Assembly: GCA_964423665.1 (NCBI GenBank)
Contig: CAYRFX010000001.1
Coordinates: forward strand, 1 to 64,000
DNA from: HGM04593 sp964423665
GTDB lineage: Bacteria; Bacteroidota; Bacteroidia; Bacteroidales; Bacteroidaceae
Length of the DNA stretch: 64,000 bases
Direction of reading: 5' to 3'
Shown one piece after another: positions 16,386 to 23,956 of the stretch; position 1 is the first letter of the stretch; the number at the start of each line of letters is the position of its first letter. A program made the position numbers and the translations under genes. The notes below the pieces were generated by a model. The model worked only from the letters and a program-made list of their open reading frames with translations. It had not been told where the DNA came from and made no database searches.

Positions 16386-16860
16386 CGAATACAAGATGTT
16401 TGTTGGCAATTTCTTGACTTAATATACATATTTGATTGTTGGGTTGGTGCTTTGACAACTCCCGCAATGCAGTCCCAAGTTCAATAAGCCCGCTCAGATA
16501 TAGATTGATTGAGTCGATAACACGGTCGTTGGCAACACCGCCCTCTACATAGTCATATTCGTTGGCAATATTTTTTCCTGCACGGTTGGCAATGATAAAT
16601 TCAAGCCATTCTTCATCGTATTTCTTGAATATCTTGCATCGCGCTTCTTTTAAGATTGCTTCACGGTTCAATTTATAACGATTTATTAATGGTGATTTAT
16701 GACGAGACTTTGCCATGTTTTCTGCCCATTTCACTGCTTGTTCGCGTAGGTTTGTAACGTAAAAACCTTGCCCGAAGTCTAAATTCTTTCGTCCAAATCC
16801 GCATATTGGGCTCTTTATAATTTCAGTCCCACCATGGTACACTATTATTTCTTTCATCAT
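16366..16860 (-). CDS. DUF3990 family protein (predicted ADP-ribosyltransferase-fold)
   Basis: About 164 residues. EIIVYHGGTEIIKSPICGFG and RKNLDFGQGFYVTNLREQAV show the H-G/FGxGFYxT pattern of DUF3990, which has been placed in the ADP-ribosyltransferase fold group. ATGs at 16860 and 16857 are both possible; the first overlaps the stop of the upstream DUF3791-like gene (TGATGATG area). With DUF3791-type genes on both sides it could be the toxin of a toxin-antitoxin-like module; no activity is shown here. Confidence 0.75.
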   Translation of the reverse strand: MMKEIIVYHGGTEIIKSPICGFGRKNLDFGQGFYVTNLREQAVKWAENMAKSRHKSPLINRYKLNREAILKEARCKIFKKYDEEWLEFIIANRAGKNIANEYDYVEGGVANDRVIDSINLYLSGLIELGTALRELSKHQPNNQICILSQEIANKHLVFDGTEEL

Positions 16861-17093
16861 TTGTCCTCCCATGTTTTTAGGCATTCCACCAATCGCTCAA
16901 CTAAGACTTCGCGGCTTTCGCTGTGCAAAGGCTCGTAATTGGGAATAATGTAATTGTCTATCATCCCCACACGTTCCATTCGCTTGAACACCTCGTTATA
17001 GCCGGTGCCGAGATATCTTGCTGTTGTTTCTATGCATGTTGCGACGAAGGTCATAACAATTTGCTCTTTTGGTATTTCTCGTATATTTTCCAT
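16857..17093 (-). CDS. Second DUF3791-like small protein
   Basis: 78 residues from MENIREIPKEQIVMTFVATC. It contains CIETTARYLGTGYNEVFKRM and IIPNYEPLHSESREVLVERL, a pattern like the helical DUF3791 proteins that precede DUF3990 genes. Its stop overlaps the DUF3990 start, which indicates translational coupling. It differs strongly from the other DUF3791-like protein of this cassette, so the two may bind different faces or partners; this is inference. Confidence 0.65.
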   Translation of the reverse strand: MENIREIPKEQIVMTFVATCIETTARYLGTGYNEVFKRMERVGMIDNYIIPNYEPLHSESREVLVERLVECLKTWEDK

Positions 17094-17138
17094 GTAAAAC
17101 ATTATTACATTTTATAGAATGAACATTGCTTATGTTCT

Positions 17139-17252
17139 TTTGTTCTTTTATAGACAATAAGAACATAAGTTACATATTTTTTGTATCCTTGAATGTTGTG
17201 CTTGATAAGGCAAAGGCTGTCATTCCGAACGTATGTGAGGAATCTCGCAAAC
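17139..17252 (+). repeat. 113-bp direct repeat, right copy
   Basis: Same orientation and nearly the same sequence as 15471-15583, with one extra A. Recombination between the copies would delete the 1.67-kb cassette cleanly. Confidence 0.92.
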
Positions 17253-17285
17253 AAATAGAATGACACGGGTTTGTCGAAAACAGAA

Positions 17286-18254
17286 CTATTTTCCAATGCC
17301 GGAATTGTGCTTAATCTTGTCCCAGATGTAAAGCGGGCGATAGTAAATGCATTTTATAATCTCCCATACGCCTTTGAGGATATTTCCTTTTTTCAGATAA
17401 AATGCCCCGTTGCGCAGGGCATCGGCTGCATTGGCGTCTTTGTGCAACTCTTTTAGTTGCGTGGGTGATAACGAGTTGTAAAATTCAATGAATGTGAGTT
17501 CTTTCTCCCCACTGCGCCTGCGCAAAAGATTTGCTTTTGTGTAGCGCATCTTTATTATCATATTAAATGAGTTGCTCGAAAGACCACTTCCCTTGCGGTA
17601 CTTGCACAGGATTTTGGGAACAACGATAATTGCTTTGCCCTGTGTGTATAGGTCGCTCATGCGGGTCCATAAGTCAAGGTCCTCGCAAAAGTCTTGGTAA
17701 CGCGGCTTGCCTGCCGGGTAGCCGTCAATAACATAACCTCCCACGCTTAGTGCTACTTCTCTGTCATATATTGCTGTGGGCTGCATGAAAAAGAGCTTCT
17801 TGGCTGCAGCTTTTTCGTAAAACCTTTCTTTGGCTTTCTCCCCAAGAAATAACCCTCCGCCAATTTTGTTGCCTTTCTCGTTTATGTATTCAAGGTAACA
17901 GCCAACTGCCATCAAATCTTTGTCACCAATTATCTTTGTGTACATCTTCTCAATGGCGTGTGGGTATAGAATGTCATCGGCATCGAGGAACATCATGTAC
18001 TGCGTCTGCGCGTGGTGCTCGGCGAAATGCCTTGCGTGCGCAATGCCACCATTTTCTCCGAATGAAATGAGTTCGTATTGCCGCGGGTGTTCCTTGAAGA
18101 ACTCCTCAATGATAGCAACGCTGCCGTCGATGCTGCAATCATCTACAATGAGCAGGTGAAAGTCCTGCATTGTTTGTGCAACCACAGATTGCAGTGTCTC
18201 TTTTATGTATTTCTCGGCGTTATAAACGCAGATGGCAAGGGTTAGGTAGGGCAT
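17286..18254 (-). CDS. GT2 family glycosyltransferase
   Basis: 322 residues. YLTLAICVYNAEKYIKETLQ starts the GT-A fold, LLIVDDCSIDGS binds the nucleotide, and YMMFLDADDILYPHAIEKM has the DxD metal site. The C-terminal third (from about residue 230) is variable. It adds a sugar to the growing glycan. Its first 15 codons are duplicated with changes 1,800 bp upstream, on the far side of the AlbA_2 gene. Confidence 0.92.
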   Translation of the reverse strand: MPYLTLAICVYNAEKYIKETLQSVVAQTMQDFHLLIVDDCSIDGSVAIIEEFFKEHPRQYELISFGENGGIAHARHFAEHHAQTQYMMFLDADDILYPHAIEKMYTKIIGDKDLMAVGCYLEYINEKGNKIGGGLFLGEKAKERFYEKAAAKKLFFMQPTAIYDREVALSVGGYVIDGYPAGKPRYQDFCEDLDLWTRMSDLYTQGKAIIVVPKILCKYRKGSGLSSNSFNMIIKMRYTKANLLRRRSGEKELTFIEFYNSLSPTQLKELHKDANAADALRNGAFYLKKGNILKGVWEIIKCIYYRPLYIWDKIKHNSGIGK

Positions 18255-18258
18255 TGAG

Positions 18259-19950
18259 TTATTTACTTACATACTTCTGTGAGCGACTATTGGGTTTATT
18301 GGGTTCTGTCATTAGAATCAGTGTCCCTAATATCGGATTAATGTATACCTTTTTGAATCGATATTTATCTTTAAAACCCAGGTGGGTCGCAATATCTGTT
18401 AGGGTTTGTGGTGTTGTACAAAACTCTAACAACTTAAGAGTGAGTTGGTTTCTATCTTTTATATTAACAATCTTCTTGTGTTCCTTAATGTTTATGTTAA
18501 CTCCTTGACTTTGGTCGTTAACTCCTTGACTTTGGTCGTTAACTCCTTGACTTTGGTCGTTAACTCCTTGACTTAAGTCCGAGTTTTGTGTAGTTAAGTC
18601 CGAATTAACTCCTTGACTTTGGTTGCTAACTCCTTGACTTAAGTCATGGTCTCCTGGGGCGCTAAATGCTTTTTCTTTACTTAAATCCGTTACAATCCCT
18701 TCGTGGCATGGAATGTCTATAAGGAAGAAAGTCCTGTTTTCATCAGTCTCAATTGTTGCTCTTGGGGAACCATTTTTCTTTAATTCCTCTTGAATGGTTG
18801 GAATACCGGTGCATCTGCCCTCGGTGAGTTCCAATTCTTTTAGAAAATCTCCTAATCGTCTGTTACGATACCTGCGTGCACGCAGAACTTCTCCTTTTTT
18901 TATAGCCTCAGTAGTTACGGAGCGGTCGGGGCCTGCATAACTTAAAATTGATATCCTGTCGGGCTCTATTGTTATCTCCACCGGTTCGCGTTCCATATAA
19001 TCTCTGTGGTATAGAGCGTTTACAACGGCTTCTTCCAGTGCTTGGTAGGGATAATTGAAAAAACGGATAGATTCCGCTCGGTTTTTGGGCTTTATTATGT
19101 ATTCGCGAATAAACGTTTTTAATTGATTTAATGTTTGCGTAATCATTTGAGGAACTGTACCAGTGATTACCGGAACCTCATAAAAATTATTGGGGTCTTG
19201 AACTCTGCCATTTGGAAATACGACTATTTCTACACGACTTACAGGGAAAAACTTTTGAAGATTTTCACAAAACATCATTGCGGAAACATTCTTCAAGTAC
19301 CTCCTTTCTATTGGTCCTTCATAAAGGTCCATCTGCTCTAAGATTTTCTCCACGCCATCTCCACTAAACCTGTTTGCCAATTTACTTTCAATTCTTATTA
19401 AATAATCATAAACTAACACGGGTGAAATGTCGTTGATAGAGATTTCCGGGTTGCCTCTGTCGTCGAATGGTGTGCGATTTGTCATCTCTCGCAATTGTTC
19501 CAATGATTCTCCTTTTGCTTCAATGGTACAGCTACCGGATCTGATGTAAAATTTAGGTTTACTATGCTTCGCATTAACATCTTCCATCACATTGTATGGG
19601 CGATTTACACCGCTTGGAATCCAAATGACGAATATATGTCTCCCGTCAATCTCTTCTACAGATGTTCTTGGTAAATAATATGGCTCAATTTTGTTATTGA
19701 AACCCACCATTTCCTTTTGTATTTTGTCAATGGTGCTCGCTGCAATTCCCTTTACGGGTCTTTTGGCAATACCATTTTCTTCCTCCACTCCAACAAGGAT
19801 ATAGCCTCCACCAAGATTATCAAAATCATTGGCAAAAGCGCAGATGCTTTGATATATCTTCGTGGGGTTCCAACTTGCTTTGAACTCTATTCTGTTGTCT
19901 TCAACCTTGTGTTTGTTAAGTAGGTCCTTAATATTAATAGGTAGAGCCAT
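18259..19950 (-). CDS. AlbA_2-domain protein (RecG-like putative DNA binding)
   Basis: About 563 residues from MALPINIKDLLNKHK. The N-terminus DNRIEFKASWNPTKIYQSIC, FANDFDNLGGGYILVGVEE is the Schlafen-AlbA_2 domain. The middle ALEEAVVNALYHRDYMEREP, RCTGIPTIQEELKKNGSPRA matches the HATPase_c_4-like C-terminal domain of such regulators. A linker near residues 455-485 has a seven-residue repeat (NDQSQGV), followed by a predicted winged-helix end. The family is linked to regulation or defence, without a firm function. It interrupts the polysaccharide genes and is flanked by copies of a GT2 5' end, so it is probably a late arrival. Confidence 0.8.
   Translation of the reverse strand: MALPINIKDLLNKHKVEDNRIEFKASWNPTKIYQSICAFANDFDNLGGGYILVGVEEENGIAKRPVKGIAASTIDKIQKEMVGFNNKIEPYYLPRTSVEEIDGRHIFVIWIPSGVNRPYNVMEDVNAKHSKPKFYIRSGSCTIEAKGESLEQLREMTNRTPFDDRGNPEISINDISPVLVYDYLIRIESKLANRFSGDGVEKILEQMDLYEGPIERRYLKNVSAMMFCENLQKFFPVSRVEIVVFPNGRVQDPNNFYEVPVITGTVPQMITQTLNQLKTFIREYIIKPKNRAESIRFFNYPYQALEEAVVNALYHRDYMEREPVEITIEPDRISILSYAGPDRSVTTEAIKKGEVLRARRYRNRRLGDFLKELELTEGRCTGIPTIQEELKKNGSPRATIETDENRTFFLIDIPCHEGIVTDLSKEKAFSAPGDHDLSQGVSNQSQGVNSDLTTQNSDLSQGVNDQSQGVNDQSQGVNDQSQGVNINIKEHKKIVNIKDRNQLTLKLLEFCTTPQTLTDIATHLGFKDKYRFKKVYINPILGTLILMTEPNKPNSRSQKYVSK
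18496..18579 (-). repeat. Four 21-bp tandem repeats inside the AlbA_2 gene
   Basis: Three identical units of GTTAACTCCTTGACTTTGGT-C and one variant, followed by two more degenerate copies up to about 18650. They encode (DQSQGVN)n. The 21-bp period keeps the reading frame, so copy number can change without loss of the protein. Confidence 0.92.
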
Positions 19951-20003
19951 ATTTGTTTGGTTATAAATTATTCTAAGTATAACGTTATCAGTGCTTGTGT
20001 GGT

Positions 20004-20054
20004 TCAACTCTTCTCTGCATTATATACTCTGATGGCAAGGGTTAGGTGGAGCAT
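20004..20054 (-). pseudogene. 5' remnant of a second GT2 gene
   Basis: An ATG at 20054 opens MLHLTLAIRVYNAEKS and then a TGA. It is a diverged copy of the first 15 codons of the GT2 gene at 18254 (MPYLTLAICVYNAEK). The two start codons are exactly 1,800 bp apart with the AlbA_2 gene between them. Confidence 0.7.
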
Positions 20055-20082
20055 TGAGTTCTATATTCGCTTTAGTCTGATT

Positions 20083-21252
20083 TCAGATTTGGCGGTTCGT
20101 AATATCTTTGAAAAACTCGTAAATGGTATTTGCACACCCTTCATTTGTATACAACTTGTTTACAACGTAGAACGCTCTACAGCAATATTCGTTATACTTG
20201 CTTTCGCCCATTTTTGTGGTATAAAGCATCCTTTGTACAAGTTCTTCTTGTGTGTTATAGCGTAATGCTATCTCTTTGCCTGTCAGTTCCAAACCATTGT
20301 CGAACTGCTCTTTAGTTCCGGCATTGTCTCGTCCAATTACAAGGCATTCATTAAACATTGCTTCAGCTGTAACTCTTCCAAATCCTTCAAAATGCGATGC
20401 CATTATTAGAGCATATGATTCTTGCATAAGTCTATCGATGTCATTTCTAATCCCAAGAAACTCAATCTTGTCACTCAAATTGTTGCATTTGCAGAAATCT
20501 GCAATATGCTCTCTCGTCTGTAACGACGATGTTTCGCCGCATATTTGCAGTTTATAATCACCGCGGTGTTGGGAAAATTGTTTGAATGCTGCAAGAACGT
20601 CAAGAATTCCCTTCTTTTGCTCTAATCTTCCAACAAACAAGAAACTTCTTCTTTTCTTAATAGATTCAATTGAATCAGTGCGGTCTCTTATTCCGTCGTA
20701 CACGACAATGGATTTCTCCTCCCCGATTAATTGATGATGTTGCTGGATACTTTTTGTTATGCATATTGAGTAGCTATTTCTAAGAATTGCCAGGTATTTT
20801 GCTCTTGAAGGTATTATTTCCATATTGAAATCAAGGTCCTGGAACTCTCTAATGTGGTATACATGCGGAATGTTTAATCGCTTGGCAACATTGTACCCTA
20901 TATTCACAACTCCCACATTAGTATAAATAATATTGGGTCTTATAACCTTACAGAGTCTATATAAACGTCTTTCATGCAACTTGTTAATCATGTAATGGCC
21001 TACAAGTTTTATTGGAAATACAATTCTGTCTTTCCAATCATTCCTTTTAGGGTATATATTCCAACGTACAGGAATAATATGTGTCTCAATTCCTAAATCC
21101 TCAAGTTTTGTATATACGGGACCTTTGCAAGGGCATGTGACAATAATCTCTATGTCCTTTTTCTTTAGTTCAGTAATATAAGAGAGGAACGAAATGCTGC
21201 TTCCTCCAGACATGCTTGACGAACTAAGTATGCAAAGAATTTTCATCTTCAT
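20083..21252 (-). CDS. Glycosyltransferase family 4
   Basis: 389 residues. ILCILSSSSMSGGSSISFLS starts the acceptor domain. RRSFLFVGRLEQKKGILDVL and SHFEGFGRVTAEAMFNECLV form the donor domain with the GT4 E-x7-E motif. It overlaps the hexapeptide acetyltransferase gene by one base (operon). Donor sugar unknown. Confidence 0.92.
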   Translation of the reverse strand: MKMKILCILSSSSMSGGSSISFLSYITELKKKDIEIIVTCPCKGPVYTKLEDLGIETHIIPVRWNIYPKRNDWKDRIVFPIKLVGHYMINKLHERRLYRLCKVIRPNIIYTNVGVVNIGYNVAKRLNIPHVYHIREFQDLDFNMEIIPSRAKYLAILRNSYSICITKSIQQHHQLIGEEKSIVVYDGIRDRTDSIESIKKRRSFLFVGRLEQKKGILDVLAAFKQFSQHRGDYKLQICGETSSLQTREHIADFCKCNNLSDKIEFLGIRNDIDRLMQESYALIMASHFEGFGRVTAEAMFNECLVIGRDNAGTKEQFDNGLELTGKEIALRYNTQEELVQRMLYTTKMGESKYNEYCCRAFYVVNKLYTNEGCANTIYEFFKDITNRQI

Positions 21253-21848
21253 TATAGTGGAATGTTTACTTTTTTATCTTTAAGTTTTACTATTCGTGCC
21301 GGATTGCCACATACAACACAATCATCTGGTATGTCTTTAAGTACAACGGAAGCTGCACCAATTGTAACATTGTCTCCGATGGTAATATTGCCAAGTACAA
21401 TTGCACCGGTGCATATCTTTACATTTCTACCAATCGTAGGTCTTCCTTCGCCGGGTCTAGCTCTTCCAATAGTTACATTTTGCCATATCTGGCAATTCTC
21501 TCCCATGCTTTCGGGCCATATTATGGTTGAGAAACCGTGTTGAATAATTAACCCCTTTCCTATTTTGTCTGGTGATGTTACAAAATGAAGGTTACTCATA
21601 CTGGGAATGATATATTTAAGCAACTCCCCGCAACCTCCCAGTCTGTACAAAAATAAACTGCGGTATTCTCTAAAAATTGCAAACATTCTGATAAAGGCAA
21701 TGAACCGACTCTTGTGTTTAATTACCGGTAGCACGTTTTCCCATTGTGATAGCTCGTCTGTCAAAATACCATTTTTGTCCTTTAATAGAAAAATGAAGTA
21801 TAATGGTATTGCGAGAATACTTTTTATGTAGAAAAGAAATTTGATCAT
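21252..21848 (-). CDS. Serine-acetyltransferase-like hexapeptide O-acetyltransferase
   Basis: 198 residues. The C-terminal half is a left-handed beta-helix of hexapeptide repeats: IGKGLIIQHGFSTII, NCQIWQNVTIGRA, TIGRNVKICTGAIVLGNITI, GDNVTIGAASVVLKDIPDDC. It closes with the VVCGNPARIVK cap of CysE-like enzymes. In a polysaccharide operon it most likely acetylates a sugar rather than serine (inference). It is between the GT4 and Wzy-like genes. Confidence 0.88.
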   Translation of the reverse strand: MIKFLFYIKSILAIPLYFIFLLKDKNGILTDELSQWENVLPVIKHKSRFIAFIRMFAIFREYRSLFLYRLGGCGELLKYIIPSMSNLHFVTSPDKIGKGLIIQHGFSTIIWPESMGENCQIWQNVTIGRARPGEGRPTIGRNVKICTGAIVLGNITIGDNVTIGAASVVLKDIPDDCVVCGNPARIVKLKDKKVNIPL

Positions 21849-21858
21849 ATATTAATAT

Positions 21859-23100
21859 TCATTTTAGATGATTTTCTTTTGTGTGATTATCTTTATCACT
21901 AATTTCAAACTCTTCGTCATCTTCCTCATATATTTCGGGATTATTTTTATTGTTGTGGAAGTATTTTACGCACGTCATAATCATCATGAGCCCCCATGCA
22001 TAGTATATATTGCCTCCACTTCCTCCACTGCATCCGGAAAAAAGGAATAAAGTTCCTAATGACCAAAAATTGTATGCGCAAGAGAAATCAAATGAGAGTT
22101 TTATTAAATAAAAGATGAATCCATAATCATCAAATATTGTTCGTTTTGACATATTATTTATTCCTGTGTCAATACCTCTCCCAAACCATGTTTCAAATTT
22201 GGTGAAATCTGTATTTAAGGAGTTTAGCATGGGGGAAATTCGTGCCGCAGCAGAGCCATCAGTTTCGCGCACTGTTTGGGCGTCTAATGTTGCGGTTGCC
22301 TCAATTGTGCTTATTGCACGGTCGAGTGATTCAATGCCTGATGTCTGTATTAGAGAATATGCGATAATAAGAATAGGTATTGTATAGTACCAGTTGTGTT
22401 TGCGTACAAAATATAAACTTAGAAGAATGAGGCATACAAAAGCAGTTCCGCTTCCCATGGTTGTCATCATCCACAAGAATCTTATTGTAACCCATTTGTG
22501 CTCGCCACTGAATAGCTCTTTTATTGTAAAAGGTCCTTCACCTCGTATATATTCATTGCATTTTATATATGCATAATATACAACAAGCATTATACGTGCA
22601 AAATGACTTGGTTCAAGAGCTAATGATTGACAACCGATACCACGATCAAGTGTGTACATCATATTTATCAATGGCAGGTATGTAATATCTAAGACTATGA
22701 GCAATTGTTGTATAATGCAGATAACAAAAAAAGTCATCATTATCCATTTGCATATTCTAATAAAATGCTCAATTGTGAATATTTTCTCAATTGTAATAAG
22801 ATTATATATGCAGATATAGTTTAAGACGAACATTGCAGAAAATAGTAATGTACTCCATCTAAAACTTTCAGGGTGGAAACTTGCAGAAAGGAATTGATAT
22901 AATAAGTATATAATTCCAATTATCATAGCCTTAGAGGATTTAAGAGTATAAGTTCCTAAAATAATTATGGCAATGCCTGCCATAATTATTTTAGGAATAC
23001 CGAATCCAACATGACCTTCTATTGGTACATATGATATTAGTAGATATATCAAATAGAATGTCCCAAAAAGTCTTAAACTATTGCTTGTTGAACTTAGCAT
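21859..23100 (-). CDS. Wzy-like O-antigen/capsule polymerase, integral membrane
   Basis: 413 residues with about ten to eleven membrane segments (for example FGTFYLIYLLISYVPIEG, IIMAGIAIIILGTYTL) and a large loop near residues 255-315. A charged C-terminus (YEEDDEEFEISDKDNHTKE) faces the cytoplasm. Wzy polymerases have little sequence conservation; the call rests on topology, length and position among glycosyltransferases with a Wzx flippase in the same locus. It would join repeat units at the periplasmic side of the inner membrane. Confidence 0.75.
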   Translation of the reverse strand: MLSSTSNSLRLFGTFYLIYLLISYVPIEGHVGFGIPKIIMAGIAIIILGTYTLKSSKAMIIGIIYLLYQFLSASFHPESFRWSTLLFSAMFVLNYICIYNLITIEKIFTIEHFIRICKWIMMTFFVICIIQQLLIVLDITYLPLINMMYTLDRGIGCQSLALEPSHFARIMLVVYYAYIKCNEYIRGEGPFTIKELFSGEHKWVTIRFLWMMTTMGSGTAFVCLILLSLYFVRKHNWYYTIPILIIAYSLIQTSGIESLDRAISTIEATATLDAQTVRETDGSAAARISPMLNSLNTDFTKFETWFGRGIDTGINNMSKRTIFDDYGFIFYLIKLSFDFSCAYNFWSLGTLFLFSGCSGGSGGNIYYAWGLMMIMTCVKYFHNNKNNPEIYEEDDEEFEISDKDNHTKENHLK

Positions 23101-23104
23101 TGAA

Positions 23105-23956
23105 TTAATTAAAATATTTACATTTCAAAATCATTATCCCCATATAGATTCTCATAGAGAGGCTTGCCATAAATTTCCCAAACCTGCCGTCGTCGCTGTA
23201 TTTGTCAATGTAATACAAACGTGAGCGTCTCCATTGCTTGAATCTGTTTACAGGGTTTCCTTTCTCTTTTTTTTTGTGGGCATGAACTGCGTGCGTTTCG
23301 GTAGTGTAAAACATCTTTTTGCCGGCACGCTCCACTTGCTTCGCAAGAATTGCTTCCTCACAATATAGCATAGGGAACTCGTCGAAAAAAACTATACTTT
23401 CTATAAACGACATGCGTACTGCAAGACAACAGCCACTCACCTTTGCGCAATAGTGGCTTGTGGCATAGTTGTCAATGAAACTATATGTGTCGGTTCTTTG
23501 CTTTTTGAATATTCCTGTCAGCCACCCCCAGCTGCTCCGCCAGTTCCCTTCTTTGTACATTGGACTCTGGTGTCGCCCATCGAGTCCTATAATATCGCTC
23601 CCGCACGCAACAATATCTGTGTCTGCAATCATTGGTTGTAGCAGTTTGTTTATATAGTCTGTTTGCGGAAACTCCATATCGGGGTTGGCAATAAGGGCAT
23701 ATTCATAGCCCTGTTTTGCAGCGTAGCGCAGCCCCACGTTGTTGCCCGCATTGTAACCGCTGTTGGTGCTGTTTGCAATAAAGGTTGCTCCGGTCTCTTT
23801 GCACAGGGTTTCAACGGCTTCGCGCTCCTCATTGCGCGAGCAGTTATCTACAACTATAATCTCCTGCTCCACGCCTTGTTGCTTCAGTAGGTCGCCGATG
23901 CATTTGCGGCAGTCGGCAGCAGAGTTATAGTTGAGTAGTATTGTGGCAATTTTCAT
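23105..23956 (-). CDS. GT2 family glycosyltransferase (rhamnosyltransferase-like)
   Basis: 283 residues. IATILLNYNSAADCRKCIGD, EIIVVDNCSRNEEREAVETL and YEYALIANPDMEFP, the last carrying the metal-binding motif as NPD, place it in the WbbL/RfbF-like GT2 group. The stop is four bases from the Wzy-like ATG and the start overlaps the HAD gene by four bases. Rhamnose is a family tendency, not proven here. Confidence 0.9.
   Translation of the reverse strand: MKIATILLNYNSAADCRKCIGDLLKQQGVEQEIIVVDNCSRNEEREAVETLCKETGATFIANSTNSGYNAGNNVGLRYAAKQGYEYALIANPDMEFPQTDYINKLLQPMIADTDIVACGSDIIGLDGRHQSPMYKEGNWRSSWGWLTGIFKKQRTDTYSFIDNYATSHYCAKVSGCCLAVRMSFIESIVFFDEFPMLYCEEAILAKQVERAGKKMFYTTETHAVHAHKKKEKGNPVNRFKQWRRSRLYYIDKYSDDGRFGKFMASLSMRIYMGIMILKCKYFN

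Noticed and set aside
16080..17296. Two small minus-strand frames sharing FDKPVSFY
   Set aside because: The shared residues come from translation of the interspersed repeat; the frames have no other sign of coding.
18496..18650. CRISPR-like array
   Set aside because: The 21-bp units are contiguous, without spacers, and encode an in-frame peptide repeat within a gene.
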